In this document: in pieces, positions 34,501 through 43,758 of the stretch | How positions within the stretch are numbered: the first letter of the stretch is position 1 | Layout of the letters: every line of letters begins with the position of its first letter | From: Photobacterium profundum | GTDB taxonomy: Bacteria; Pseudomonadota; Gammaproteobacteria; Enterobacterales; Vibrionaceae | Direction of reading: 5' to 3' | Length of the DNA: 64,000 bases | NCBI RefSeq assembly: GCF_003026285.1 | Contig: NZ_PYOD01000015.1 | Location: 50,372 to 114,371 of the forward strand | Program-made: the position numbers and the translations under genes | The notes under the pieces: generated by a model | What the model saw: only the letters and a program-made list of their open reading frames with translations | Databases searched by the model: none | Told to the model about the DNA's origin: nothing

Positions 34501-35357
34501 TATTCCAGCTCCACTTTACGGTTCAGTAATTTACCAGCACGGTAGTAGGCGTAAAGCATAATTGCCATTGAGGCCGTTAACGCAATACTGGTTGCAGAAC
34601 CAAATGGCCAATCTCGAGCATTTAATACTTGGCTCTTTATCACATTACCTATTAGTAGGTTCTTCGCGCCACCCAATAGGTCAGACACATAGAACATACC
34701 GAGTGCTGGCAGCAGAACAAGTAAACACCCGGCGATAATACCCGGCATTGTTAATGGAAAAATCACTTTAATAAACGTTTGGAATTTTGATGCACCCAAA
34801 TCACGGGCAGCTTCAATATACGTATTATCAAGTTTTTCGATGGCTGAATATAATGGCAACACCATAAACGGCAAAAGAATATACACGAGGCCGATCATGA
34901 CTGCGTACTCTGTGTACATGATACGTAATGGCTTATCAATAATATCTAAATAGAGGAGGGTATTGTTAAGAATCCCACGCGTACCAAGCATGATTTTCAA
35001 ACCATAAGTACGGATTAATGAGTTAGTCCAAAATGGCACGATAACCAAAAACAGCATAAACGGACGCCACTTTTCGGGCATCTTTGCAATGGCGTACGCA
35101 AACGGGTAGCCAATAAGTAAACACAACGCAGTTGCAGTAATTGCCATGTAGAACGAATGCCACATAACTTTTGCATACAGCGGATCAAACAACCTTATGT
35201 AGTTATTAAACGTAAAGGTCATTTCAATAAGATTTGCATCATCACGGGTCAGAAAACTGGTTCCGATGATCATCAAGTTTGGCATGAAAACAAATAAAAC
35301 CAGCCAACTGACGATAATTGCTATGATGATGTTTTGTAGACTAAGCTTCTTGTTCAT
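34500..35357 (-). CDS. potB: Polyamine ABC transporter permease PotB
   Basis: This 285-residue permease has about six membrane segments, the EAA loop IEAARDLGASKFQTFIKVIFPLTMPGI and the PotB-typical stretch FWTNSLIRTYGLKIML. It pairs with PotC in the inner membrane. Its start lies 17 bp inside the end of potA, so translation is coupled. Confidence 0.93.
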   Translation of the reverse strand: MNKKLSLQNIIIAIIVSWLVLFVFMPNLMIIGTSFLTRDDANLIEMTFTFNNYIRLFDPLYAKVMWHSFYMAITATALCLLIGYPFAYAIAKMPEKWRPFMLFLVIVPFWTNSLIRTYGLKIMLGTRGILNNTLLYLDIIDKPLRIMYTEYAVMIGLVYILLPFMVLPLYSAIEKLDNTYIEAARDLGASKFQTFIKVIFPLTMPGIIAGCLLVLLPALGMFYVSDLLGGAKNLLIGNVIKSQVLNARDWPFGSATSIALTASMAIMLYAYYRAGKLLNRKVELE

Positions 35358-36459
35358 CAGCTAATACCACTTCCCAGCTTTCTACCCAAGTTACAGCAAC
35401 TTTTTGATTAAGTGAGTGGTCAACATCTGGATCATCTTCGTTAAAGAACTCACTTACCATTACTGACATGCCTGATTCTAATTCTATGACTGAATCGAGT
35501 GTCATTCCTTTATAGGTACGTTCACGCACGTAACCGATAATGCCTTTTGCTTGTTCACCGTTGTTGATTTCTTCAAGGCGAATATCTTCAGGGCGTAACA
35601 GTACTTTCAGTTTATCGCCAGTGTTGACGGCAAGATCACAATGCACTTGTGCTGTGCGGCCTTCAACCTCTGCCATAATTCGTTTTTCGTCTAAACGCTC
35701 TTTTACGGTGGCATCAAACACGTTAATTTCACCAATGAAGCGCGCAACAAATAAGTTTGTTGGTTCTTCGTATATCTCACGCGGAGAGCCGTCTTGTTCG
35801 ATATTACCGTCACGCATAACAATAATACGATCAGACATCGACAATGCTTCTTCTTGATCGTGTGTAACGAAAATAAACGTAATGCCTAATTTTCTTTGCA
35901 GTTGTTTTAGCTCGAGCTGCATTTGTTTACGTAATTTGTAATCAAGAGCAGAGAGTGATTCATCTAATAATAATACTTTTGGTTTGTTTACAACGGCACG
36001 CGCAATAGCAACACGCTGTTGTTGTCCACCAGACAACTGATGTGGTTTTCGAGGTGCAAACTTATCAAGCTGTACCATGCGCAATGCATCCATAACACGA
36101 GGTTCTATTTCACTCTCGTTTACTTTTTGCATGCGTAAACCAAACGCAACATTCTCAAATACTGTCATATGGGGGAACAGTGCATAGCTTTGAAACACCG
36201 TATTGACATGGCGTTGTTCTGCTGGAACCTGAGTAACATCATTATTGGCAATAATAACCTGACCAGCGTCAGAGTTTTCAAAACCTGCAATAAGACGAAG
36301 TACTGTGGTTTTACCACAACCTGATGGACCTAAGATGGTTAAAAATTCACCATCATTAACGTTTAGATCCAAACCAGCAATAATTTGCTTACCATCGAAG
36401 CTCTTGCTTAACCCTTTAAGCTGAATGACTGGTTTCTTAGATGTTGTTGAAGCGTTCAA
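35341..36459 (-). CDS. potA: Polyamine ABC transporter ATP-binding protein PotA
   Basis: This 372-residue ATPase has Walker A (GPSGCGKTT), Q-loop, signature LSGGQQQR, Walker B (VLLLDESLSALD) and a C-terminal TOBE-type regulatory domain (from about 285). It powers polyamine uptake by PotBCD. The start appears to be a TTG at 36457-36459: no ATG or GTG fits, an in-frame stop lies just upstream, and a GGAG site is about 11 bases away. Such a weak start could limit expression. It is the first gene of the pot operon. Confidence 0.93.
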   Translation of the reverse strand: MNASTTSKKPVIQLKGLSKSFDGKQIIAGLDLNVNDGEFLTILGPSGCGKTTVLRLIAGFENSDAGQVIIANNDVTQVPAEQRHVNTVFQSYALFPHMTVFENVAFGLRMQKVNESEIEPRVMDALRMVQLDKFAPRKPHQLSGGQQQRVAIARAVVNKPKVLLLDESLSALDYKLRKQMQLELKQLQRKLGITFIFVTHDQEEALSMSDRIIVMRDGNIEQDGSPREIYEEPTNLFVARFIGEINVFDATVKERLDEKRIMAEVEGRTAQVHCDLAVNTGDKLKVLLRPEDIRLEEINNGEQAKGIIGYVRERTYKGMTLDSVIELESGMSVMVSEFFNEDDPDVDHSLNQKVAVTWVESWEVVLADEQEA

Positions 36460-36901
36460 TTCTACGTTATCTCCATCCTGAGGCTTTGCTTACACCCCAA
36501 TATAAAGGCTAATTTTAGGAGGCGCATAATAGACCTCAAATCGCGCAATTCAAAGCGTTTTTTTTCAGTGTTTTTTCTAGTGGGTGCAATACGTTGTGCC
36601 TAAATTCCTTCAATCGAAAAAATGTCACTTATTTGCTACAATTTACAGTTGTTATGAACATGAAAAATAGGCGTATTTAACATGACTTTTTACCCTTTGG
36701 AATGTGCACCTGTGAGCAATATTGTTTCAGTGCTATATCAACCGTAATGAAAACGCTAAGAACCAGCATAAAAAATGATATTACGTGCCATTATCGGACA
36801 AATATTGAACAATTCAACAAGTGGTAACTACTTTTTAGTATGGCTAGGTTTTTTAAAAACGTGTTGGTGTCGTACAATGGGCGTTCCTCACACAGAATGA
36901 T
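36460..36901. other. Divergent control region of potA and the membrane protein gene
   Basis: About 440 bp between divergent genes. It is AT-rich with no convincing frame beyond about 21 codons and no operator I can name; both promoters must lie here. Confidence 0.45.
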
Positions 36902-37885
36902 ATGTTTATGAAAGACGCGATGAATAAAAGTTTCCATGTTGGCGGGTCGGTTGAAAAAGCGTTAAAGGGAGATGTAGAGTTGCAAGCGGTTGCTGTTCTA
37001 CAAGAAGCGTGGAAGATAACTGCTCGTAACATTCTCACATTCTTACCAGCTGTGATTGGGTTGTTTTTGGCGCAAATTGCGTTATTGCTTCTTGGTCTGC
37101 AAGTTCAGCTCGGTAATCCGGCAGTATTTTTCGATGCAGTGATTACAGGAAAAGAATTAACACAAGAGATCGTTCAAGCTGGCTACATGGCTAACTTTTG
37201 GTCTGATGTATTGAGTGCACCCTTGTATGTAGGCGTAAGCTTAATGGCGCTTAATCATGCTGTTGGTTTACCGTCTAAGCCCGGGCACTTAATCAAAGGT
37301 TTTCCGTTTACGCTTGTTTCTATCATTACTATGCTCCTGATATCCTCTCTTCAGGGGATTGGTAATGCGATATTCCCAATCATCGGCTTGTTGCTGTCTA
37401 TGGGTTTTAGCATGGCAATTATACTTGTTTGTGAAAAACGTATTGCGCCACTTAAAGCGATTAAAATTTCATTGCAAGCGACATTCAAAAAATTCATGCC
37501 AATGACAGCTATTTTTCTGGTTGTTTTGATTATGTTTTTTGTTTCTTTCGCAACAGCAGGCATTGGTCTTCTTTGGACGATTCCATTTTTCTTTAATGTG
37601 AAAGCAATTATATATCGCAATATGTTTGGCATTACCTTGCAGGTAACATCAACTAAAACGAAGGAAAACACATCAGAAAACAACGTGCTAACTGGTCATC
37701 ATCAATCAGAGAATAAACAGCAACAACCGACACCTGTTCTAGATGATGAAACTGAAACAACAGACTCTGCACCGACGCCAAATAAAGACCACGCTGATGA
37801 TGAAAACGATAACCACCAGCAAGGTAGTGGAAATAAGCCACAAAACGATGACACAGAAAAAGGCGGTAAGGTATTTAACGCATAA
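36902..37885 (+). CDS. Integral membrane protein with a charged disordered tail
   Basis: This 327-residue protein has a soluble N-terminal 45 residues, about five or six membrane segments (residues 50-240) and a hydrophilic tail rich in Glu, Asp, Asn, Gln and His (from about 245). I do not recognise the family; the fold resembles YciC/DUF975-like membrane proteins. Start choice is uncertain: no clear ribosome binding site, with ATGs at 36902, 36908 and 36920. It overlaps the next gene by one base and likely forms an operon with it and the DUF2987 gene. Confidence 0.65.
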   Translation: MFMKDAMNKSFHVGGSVEKALKGDVELQAVAVLQEAWKITARNILTFLPAVIGLFLAQIALLLLGLQVQLGNPAVFFDAVITGKELTQEIVQAGYMANFWSDVLSAPLYVGVSLMALNHAVGLPSKPGHLIKGFPFTLVSIITMLLISSLQGIGNAIFPIIGLLLSMGFSMAIILVCEKRIAPLKAIKISLQATFKKFMPMTAIFLVVLIMFFVSFATAGIGLLWTIPFFFNVKAIIYRNMFGITLQVTSTKTKENTSENNVLTGHHQSENKQQQPTPVLDDETETTDSAPTPNKDHADDENDNHQQGSGNKPQNDDTEKGGKVFNA

Positions 37886-38652
37886 TGAATAAAAACAAGG
37901 TTATTATTGCAGCGTTAATGTCTGCATTTATAGTGGGGTGTGGTGAAACACCTAACCCAGATGATAGAGTTAATGCTGTATCACTTTCAAAACCTAATTT
38001 TTCTGCAATGACAGATGTGAACGAAAAAAAAGCGGCTTTCTTCGCGTATTTAATGCCATCTGTTGAACAAGAAAATAAGCGAGTGACGAAAGAAAGGGAT
38101 TTCTTATTAAAAATAAAAGCGGAGCTGGATGCAGACAAGTCGCTAGATAGTGAAGAAATCGATCATGCTAGGCGCCTAAGTAAAATGTATGATGTTTCCT
38201 TCATGAGTGACGGTGTAACTGATTCTTGGCTATCTCATATGTTACTCCGAGTGGATGTTTTGCCTAAAGAGTTAGTCTTAAGCCAAGCTGCAAATGAATC
38301 CGCATGGGGTACATCACGCTTTGCCACTGAAGGGAATAATTATTTTGGTCAGTGGTGTTATCGTAAAGGCTGCGGACTAGTACCGCTAGCTAGAAATGAA
38401 GGCTCTACACACGAAGTCGCTGTATTTGAATCAGCCTATCGTTCTGTTAATGCTTATTTTATGAATGTGAATCGTAACCGTGCTTATTCTGAACTTCGTG
38501 AATTACGCGCCGCTCAACGTCGCGCAGGCGAGCAGATTGAAGGGGCAAAGCTTGCTGAAGGGCTAGTTCGTTATTCAGAACGTGGTAACGCTTACGTCAC
38601 TGAAATTCAAAACATGATTAAACATAACAATAAATATTGGAGCCAAGGATAA
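37885..38652 (+). CDS. Bax-like N-acetylglucosaminidase lipoprotein (GH73)
   Basis: This 255-residue lipoprotein has a signal ending in the lipobox VGCG (Cys19). Residues about 130-250 match the glucosaminidase family of FlgJ and E. coli Bax: LSQAANESAWGTSRFA contains the catalytic Glu, followed by GNNYFGQWCYRKGCG and FESAYRSVNAYFMNVNRNRAYSELR. It would cut peptidoglycan glycan strands at the envelope. It starts at the stop of the upstream gene (TAATG) and is followed immediately by the DUF2987 gene. Confidence 0.85.
   Translation: MNKNKVIIAALMSAFIVGCGETPNPDDRVNAVSLSKPNFSAMTDVNEKKAAFFAYLMPSVEQENKRVTKERDFLLKIKAELDADKSLDSEEIDHARRLSKMYDVSFMSDGVTDSWLSHMLLRVDVLPKELVLSQAANESAWGTSRFATEGNNYFGQWCYRKGCGLVPLARNEGSTHEVAVFESAYRSVNAYFMNVNRNRAYSELRELRAAQRRAGEQIEGAKLAEGLVRYSERGNAYVTEIQNMIKHNNKYWSQG
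38207..38219. other. matS-like site with one mismatch
   Basis: GTGACGGTGTAAC matches the MatP consensus GTGACRNYGTCAC at 12 of 13 positions and lies inside the Bax-like gene. It may be a weak site or chance. Confidence 0.3.
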
Positions 38653-39315
38653 ATGAAGTTAACTCATTGGCTATTAGCAGGTCTGTTTGCAACAGGATCT
38701 GCTTATGCTCAAGATGCAGCAGCACAAAATATTGAAATGCGTTATAGCACGCTTTACGGCAAGCTAAAGCAAAATGTAAAAGAAGGGCATGACGACGTAC
38801 GTGTTGCACTGTATCTGACAAATCAGGCAAATGGCGAAGTCTGTAAGATTCAAAAAGGTTCAATGCGTAAAGATGAGCACTATGAAGAATTAGTAATTCC
38901 AAGTAGTAATGAACTCGCTGTTCCTGTCGATAAGAACTTACGCTCTGCAAACCCAGATGTCACTTTCGTGATTGATGATGGTATTACGTGTGATGTCTCT
39001 ATGCAGGTTATTGCAAATAAGACTTACGATAATGCTATCAGCCAAGCTGAACTTGCCAATCTTGTTCCTCAAATGAATAACATGATGGGTGACTTAGGTG
39101 GCATGTTCTCTAAATGGTTCATGCCTGAAGTGAAAGGGGTGGTTGTACACTTTGCAACACCATTATCGAACCCTATTACATTAAGTAATGGCAAAACATT
39201 AACCGTAAGCGATCAAACGCTTGTGATTAAGCTTGCTGATTTAACTGAAGGTGAAAATGTTCAGCTTCCAGAAAACCCAATAAAAGTGACACCTTGGATC
39301 CCACAAGATAGTTGA
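38653..39315 (+). CDS. DUF2987 family exported protein
   Basis: This 220-residue protein has a Sec signal (MKLTHWLLAGLFATGSAYAQ) and matches DUF2987, a family of periplasmic proteins in Vibrionaceae and Shewanella: the MRYSTLYGKLKQN segment, VRVALYLTNQANGEVCKIQKGSM and VTPWIPQD at the end. Two cysteines may form a disulfide. Its ATG directly follows the upstream stop, so it is co-translated. Function unknown; a strong terminator follows. Confidence 0.8.
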   Translation: MKLTHWLLAGLFATGSAYAQDAAAQNIEMRYSTLYGKLKQNVKEGHDDVRVALYLTNQANGEVCKIQKGSMRKDEHYEELVIPSSNELAVPVDKNLRSANPDVTFVIDDGITCDVSMQVIANKTYDNAISQAELANLVPQMNNMMGDLGGMFSKWFMPEVKGVVVHFATPLSNPITLSNGKTLTVSDQTLVIKLADLTEGENVQLPENPIKVTPWIPQDS

Positions 39316-39349
39316 TTTATCAGTAATTATTGATAACTTACTAAAAATT

Positions 39350-39388
39350 AAAGAGAGTACATTATTCTATGATGACTCTCTTTTTTTT
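39350..39388 (+). terminator. Rho-independent terminator after DUF2987
   Basis: Arms AAAGAGAGT (39350-39358) and ACTCTCTTT (39375-39383) with a run of eight T to 39388. Confidence 0.8.
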
Positions 39389-39549
39389 CATCTTTGTCTA
39401 TTAGCGCAGTATTTATTTTACTTATCCTCTTAAAAAATGACCCACCTCAAAGCCAGCATTGCTCATTGTGCATAATAATCACTGTTACATTTTGTAAGTA
39501 CTTAGCTATTTTCGTAACAGTACTTAAATAACCTAATTAAGAGTGGTCT

Positions 39550-40779
39550 ATGGATAATTTAGTTGAGCGTTTTCTACGTTATGTAAGCTTTGAAACTCAA
39601 TCTAACTTCTCAGTTACCCACTGCCCAAGTACCAGTGGTCAGATTGTGCTTGCAGAACAATTAAAGAATGAACTTATCGAGCTAGAATTGGTTGATGTTG
39701 AGCTTGATGAGAACGGCTATGTAATGGCACGCTTGCCGTCAAATGTAGAGCATGATGTGCCAGCGATTGGTCTTATCGCGCATATGGACACAGCGCCAGA
39801 TGCTTCAGGTAAAGATGTAATTCCCCAGATTGTTGAAAATTATCAAGGTGGTGATATTGCATTAGGTATAGGTGATGAAGTACTTTCGCCGATTCAATAT
39901 CCTGAGCTTAAAAAGTTGCTTGGGCACAATATTATTACCACTGATGGTACAACATTACTGGGTGCTGATAATAAAGCGGGTATTGCTGAGATTATTACGG
40001 CTATTGCGCACCTTAAAGCGAACCCAGACATTAAACATGGCGATATCTGTATCGGTTTTACACCGGATGAAGAGATTGGTCGTGGTGCAAACTTGTTTAA
40101 TGTTGAAAAGTTTGGTGCGAAATGGGCGTACACCATCGATGGTGGCCCTGTTGGTGAGCTAGAGTTTGAAAACTTTAATGCCACATCAGCCGATGTTATT
40201 TGCCATGGTGTGAATGTTCACCCTGGCACGGCAAAAAATAAAATGATTAACTCGATGAACATTGCAGCTCAGTTCCAGTTAATGATGCCAACAGAAGAAA
40301 CACCAGAAGGTACCGAGCACTATGAAGGTTTCTACCATTTAAAATCTATGGAACCTTCTGTTGCAAAAACGGAACTCGGCTACATTATCCGTGATTTTGA
40401 TCGCGAAGGGCTTGAACAGCGTAAAGCCTTTATGCAAAGTAAAGTCGATGAGCTAAACCGTTCATTAACGAAAGGGCGTGTTGAGCTTATTCTTACCGAT
40501 AGTTATTTCAACATGCGTGAAATGGTAGAGCCACATCAGCATATTATTGAATTGGCGAAAGAAGCCATGATTGCGTGTGATGTGAAACCTGATATCAAGC
40601 CTATTCGTGGTGGTACAGACGGAGCTCGCTTATCGTTTATGGGCTTGCCTTGTCCTAATATTTTCACTGGCGGTTATAACTTCCACGGTATTCATGAATT
40701 CATTACGATTGAAGGCATGGAACAGGCTGTACGCGTTATCGTTAAATTAGCTGAGAAAACATCAGAGAAGTACCAGTAA
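39550..40779 (+). CDS. pepT: Peptidase T (tripeptide aminopeptidase)
   Basis: This 409-residue M20B metallopeptidase has the zinc motif HMDTAPD (His78, Asp80), the bridging Asp in LLGADNKAG, the catalytic-base and ligand pair in TPDEEIGRG, and a late His in NFHGIHEF. It removes the N-terminal residue from tripeptides in the cytoplasm. Length is as expected. In enteric bacteria it is induced without oxygen through FNR; I saw no clear FNR site upstream. Confidence 0.95.
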   Translation: MDNLVERFLRYVSFETQSNFSVTHCPSTSGQIVLAEQLKNELIELELVDVELDENGYVMARLPSNVEHDVPAIGLIAHMDTAPDASGKDVIPQIVENYQGGDIALGIGDEVLSPIQYPELKKLLGHNIITTDGTTLLGADNKAGIAEIITAIAHLKANPDIKHGDICIGFTPDEEIGRGANLFNVEKFGAKWAYTIDGGPVGELEFENFNATSADVICHGVNVHPGTAKNKMINSMNIAAQFQLMMPTEETPEGTEHYEGFYHLKSMEPSVAKTELGYIIRDFDREGLEQRKAFMQSKVDELNRSLTKGRVELILTDSYFNMREMVEPHQHIIELAKEAMIACDVKPDIKPIRGGTDGARLSFMGLPCPNIFTGGYNFHGIHEFITIEGMEQAVRVIVKLAEKTSEKYQ

Positions 40780-40824
40780 ATTTGATGTGTTTTTAGTTAT
40801 TGACCTGTAAAGTTGCTCTGTAAA

Positions 40825-40854
40825 AAAAGCGCCGTATGATTATGGCGCTTTTTT
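40825..40854. terminator. Bidirectional terminator between pepT and the transporter gene
   Basis: Arms AAAAGCGCC (40825-40833) and GGCGCTTTT (40844-40852), ten-base loop, A-run before and T-run after. Confidence 0.85.
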
Positions 40855-40883
40855 GTATCAACCTAACGAAGAAGTTGCTCTTT

Positions 40884-41801
40884 TTATGCTAGAACAAACT
40901 CAACATCAATATGCGGATATGTCTGACTAAGCTGCTGACTTATGCCGTTTTTTGCTGTCAGTAAAGCTTCACTATCAATAGATGTCAGTTGCTTAGCCGA
41001 AAAGCTGATCACCACCAAATAGCTGCTCCCCGTCTTGCTGATGAACAAGGCTTCTTGCTTTAGCGCTTGTGCTGTCAGTGAATCACTGATGGTACTTTCA
41101 ATACGTTGATAATCTTGTTGATTTTGTAATTGTCCGCCTGCCATTTCGATAAAGGCATTTCTGATGATTGAGATGGGCTGTTTTATCATCAGGCACGCCA
41201 AAATTAGAACCATAATGGCATCACCAATGTAAAGAAGAAAACCCCACCTACTGTCAGCATTCACGTACCCGATAATAACCAAAGCTGCACCGGTGCCTGC
41301 CGACATGAAGCCATCGACGAGCGATGCACTTTTATCGATACTGAGCATGCTGCTTTTATTGCCTACCTGTTTGTTTTGATAATGATAAAATAAAGATAAG
41401 CCAAAACAGATGATGACCATCGCAATGGAGTAAATCAGTATAGGGCCTGTTTTGAGTGGCGGTAATTCTGCTCCATTGATGTACTGGACAACTTTAGACA
41501 AGTTACCGATGATTGCAGCCAGTAGCACGCCGCCAATCAATAAGCCTTTAACCAAAGAATATAAGGCTTCTGTGATAAATAAGCCAAAAGGGAAAGTGTG
41601 AGAGCGCCGCGTTTTTATCTCTGCCACTTTCAGTGCTGCGATAGATGATAAAAACATAATGAACGAGAAGTTACCGTCGAGTAATAAGGCTTCAGACCCC
41701 GACAAGTAAAAAGTCGCCCAGCCGGATAGCGCCATTACCAGATTTGCAACAACACCAATAGTCAATGATTGCTGCTCGATAGATTGTAGTTTGTGAATCA
41801 T
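40884..41801 (-). CDS. Cation diffusion facilitator-type transporter
   Basis: This 305-residue protein has six membrane segments and a C-terminal cytoplasmic domain of about 90 residues, as in CDF metal exporters. The intramembrane Asp positions are present (LLLDGNFSFIM in segment 2 and ASLVDGFMSAG in segment 5), but the usual HxxxD pattern is not, so metal choice is unclear. It would exchange a divalent metal for protons. Single gene, converging on pepT. Confidence 0.78.
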   Translation of the reverse strand: MIHKLQSIEQQSLTIGVVANLVMALSGWATFYLSGSEALLLDGNFSFIMFLSSIAALKVAEIKTRRSHTFPFGLFITEALYSLVKGLLIGGVLLAAIIGNLSKVVQYINGAELPPLKTGPILIYSIAMVIICFGLSLFYHYQNKQVGNKSSMLSIDKSASLVDGFMSAGTGAALVIIGYVNADSRWGFLLYIGDAIMVLILACLMIKQPISIIRNAFIEMAGGQLQNQQDYQRIESTISDSLTAQALKQEALFISKTGSSYLVVISFSAKQLTSIDSEALLTAKNGISQQLSQTYPHIDVEFVLA

Positions 41802-42098
41802 AGTTTGCTCTCAACAAAAACTGCTAAAATACGTCGTTGTTTTACCATACCTGTTTTAAGCCACCTAACGTTAACTAATCTGCTAATTAATACGTTGTTT
41901 CTACGGTTTAAATCACCACTGTTGGTATTTTCAGCCGTACTGATAGATAGTGCTCCATTACGTTGTTCAATGGTATTGAGCTAGTTCTTAGGTCTGAATC
42001 GTTACGGGTTTAATAAAGAACACATGACGGACCATAAATGGACATTTAGTTAAATTTAGTCTATAAATATACATATAGAGTAAAATGAAGAGGGTGCT

Positions 42099-42503
42099 AT
42101 GAATACAACACCAGCGACTCACCAACAAGCTCAACTCAATGCTGGAAATGCTGTACTGCCAGTTGTTTTCAATATTTTGGATAAATGGTCTTGTACACAA
42201 GCTCAGCAGATGGCTGTACTTGGCTTAACCAGCCGTTCAACTTTGAATAAATACCGTAGCCACCCAGAGTCTGCAAAAGTATCGAAAGATTTACTAGAGC
42301 GTATGAGCTACATATTAAATATTCACAAATGCCTCCGCATAATGTTTACCGCGGAAGAAAGTGTTTATAACTGGGTACAGAAGCCCAACACACATCCTTT
42401 CTTTGCTGGCCGAAGCGCAATGGATGTCATGATGCAAGGTAAAGTAATTGATCTTTACCAGGTAGCTTCACGCTTAAATGCTTGGCGTGGTGGAAAATCG
42501 TAA
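42099..42503 (+). CDS. Xre/MbcA/ParS-type antitoxin
   Basis: This 134-residue protein has an Xre-like N-terminal helical DNA-binding part (AVLGLTSRSTLNKYRSHPESAKVSKD) and the C-terminal toxin-binding domain VYNWVQKPNTHPFFAGRSAMDVMMQGKVIDLYQVASRLNAWRGG (DUF2384). It should bind and neutralise the RES toxin encoded by the next gene, whose ATG overlaps its stop by one base, and repress the shared promoter. An AT-rich stretch with short palindromic sequence lies just upstream. Confidence 0.9.
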   Translation: MNTTPATHQQAQLNAGNAVLPVVFNILDKWSCTQAQQMAVLGLTSRSTLNKYRSHPESAKVSKDLLERMSYILNIHKCLRIMFTAEESVYNWVQKPNTHPFFAGRSAMDVMMQGKVIDLYQVASRLNAWRGGKS

Positions 42504-43183
42504 TGCAGTATTCAATGAAATCTTTTTCAGAACAATTATGTTTTCGATTGATCCCATCTAAATATCCACCGATAAATCTTTATGAAGATGTGGCAAATCC
42601 AGAACAGCTAGAAGCTATTTTTGCCGTCGAAGCGATTACCAATCCAAGATTAGCTGAAGAAGTCGGCGATTTTAGTGGAGTACCAGTGAGCGATCGTCTG
42701 GTCGGTATTCCTCATTGCAGCTATGTTATGGCAGCATTTACACATATAAACCCTGATGGTTCGCGGTTTAATACAGCGGATTATGGTGTGTATTATGCAG
42801 CGCCTGATATCAATACTGCGATTAAAGAGACGGTTTATCATCTTGAGCGCTTAATGGGGCATACCAAAGAGCCCGCGCAAGATATTCAAATGCGTTGCAT
42901 CGATGCTTGGTTTAGTGGTGAACTTGCTGATTTAACCGATCAAGGCTCTTTAGATTCAGAGGTTTATCACCCAACGAATTATACCCATTCGCAGGCTGTT
43001 GCTAATGATATTAAAGGTACAAAAGGTGACGGAATTCTGTATCAATCAGTACGTCACCAAGGTTACGATTGCTATGCGTTATTCAAACCTAATTTAGTCA
43101 ATAAAGTATGCCAATCAAAACACTTTTCATATAAGTGGAATGGGACATCAGTAAATGCCGTTCTTGAGATTAGCTTGGTGTGA
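42503..43183 (+). CDS. RES domain toxin (NAD-degrading type)
   Basis: This 226-residue protein matches the RES family of toxins: Arg15 in CFRLIPSKYPP, Glu109 in TAIKETVYHLERL and Ser182 in LYQSVRHQG are the Arg-Glu-Ser residues, and the core GVYYAAPDINTAIKE is typical. Studied members deplete NAD+ by phosphorolysis or hydrolysis, or ADP-ribosylate a host enzyme. The TAATG overlap with the antitoxin fixes the start at 42503 and gives the usual antitoxin-first order of Xre-RES systems. Confidence 0.9.
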   Translation: MQYSMKSFSEQLCFRLIPSKYPPINLYEDVANPEQLEAIFAVEAITNPRLAEEVGDFSGVPVSDRLVGIPHCSYVMAAFTHINPDGSRFNTADYGVYYAAPDINTAIKETVYHLERLMGHTKEPAQDIQMRCIDAWFSGELADLTDQGSLDSEVYHPTNYTHSQAVANDIKGTKGDGILYQSVRHQGYDCYALFKPNLVNKVCQSKHFSYKWNGTSVNAVLEISLV

Positions 43184-43199
43184 TTGATTAGAAAGTATT

Positions 43200-43223
43200 A
43201 AGCCAGCAAGGAATTGCTGGCTT
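43200..43223 (+). terminator. Hairpin after the toxin gene
   Basis: Perfect ten-base arms AAGCCAGCAA and TTGCTGGCTT around GGAA. There is no T-run on the plus strand, so it may stabilise mRNA rather than terminate. Confidence 0.45.
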
Positions 43224-43276
43224 ATAGAAGTAATCAAGTAGGTAGATGTTATAACTCACTCAATAACAACGACGTT

Positions 43277-43570
43277 CTATTTCAAACCTTTCTCGGCTTT
43301 TTCAGCTTCATCTTTAATGTCAGGATTTTTTTCAAGACCATCTACAATCCAATCATTTAAGTGTTTAAGAATTGCTGTGACAGCTTGTTTTTTTGTGCCT
43401 TTCTCGCCAGAAGGAATGTCTAATTGTTGTTGTGCATGCAAGCCTGTTTCATCTTCCGCAATGTGTAGCCAGTCAGGGTGCCAGTAAAATGAATTTCCTT
43501 TATCAGTAATCCAGTTATGTACGCCGCAATTTTCACCTTTGTAGTCTAGATTTTGTGCTTTGTACTTCAT
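43277..43570 (-). CDS. Small soluble hypothetical protein
   Basis: This 97-residue protein begins MKYKAQNLDYKGENCGVHNW and has a conserved-looking WITDKGNSFYWHPDWLHIAEDETGL core followed by a charged helical end. The ATG at 43570 has AAGGA six bases upstream and is preferred over earlier ones. No signal peptide. I do not recognise a family. It lies convergent to the toxin gene. Confidence 0.6.
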   Translation of the reverse strand: MKYKAQNLDYKGENCGVHNWITDKGNSFYWHPDWLHIAEDETGLHAQQQLDIPSGEKGTKKQAVTAILKHLNDWIVDGLEKNPDIKDEAEKAEKGLK

Positions 43571-43704
43571 ACTTATTCCTTCATTCATAAACAACATCGA
43601 ATAATATTGCTAAATAAGTATAGAAAATAAATAGATAGATATTGTGATCTATGATTAAAAAATCATAATCAAGACGCTGAGGTGATGAATTAAAGAGGTA
43701 ATAA

Positions 43705-43733
43705 AGATAAAAAGGTCAGCATAAGCTGACCTT
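43705..43733 (-). terminator. Terminator of the carboxypeptidase gene
   Basis: Perfect stem AAGGTCAGC (43712-43720), loop ATAA, GCTGACCTT (43725-43733), with TTTTTATCTTT following on the minus strand. Confidence 0.82.
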
Positions 43734-43758
43734 CTAAATAGTACTGAAGAGAAACGGA

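Noticed and set aside
36682..36747. 21-codon leader peptide upstream of the membrane protein gene
   Set aside because: No ribosome binding site, no terminator or regulatory codon run; probably chance.
43641..43667. CRP-like TGTGA sequence and TATGATT palindrome upstream of the small hypothetical gene
   Set aside because: Only a half-site is present, and the palindrome is plain AT-rich sequence likely to arise by chance.
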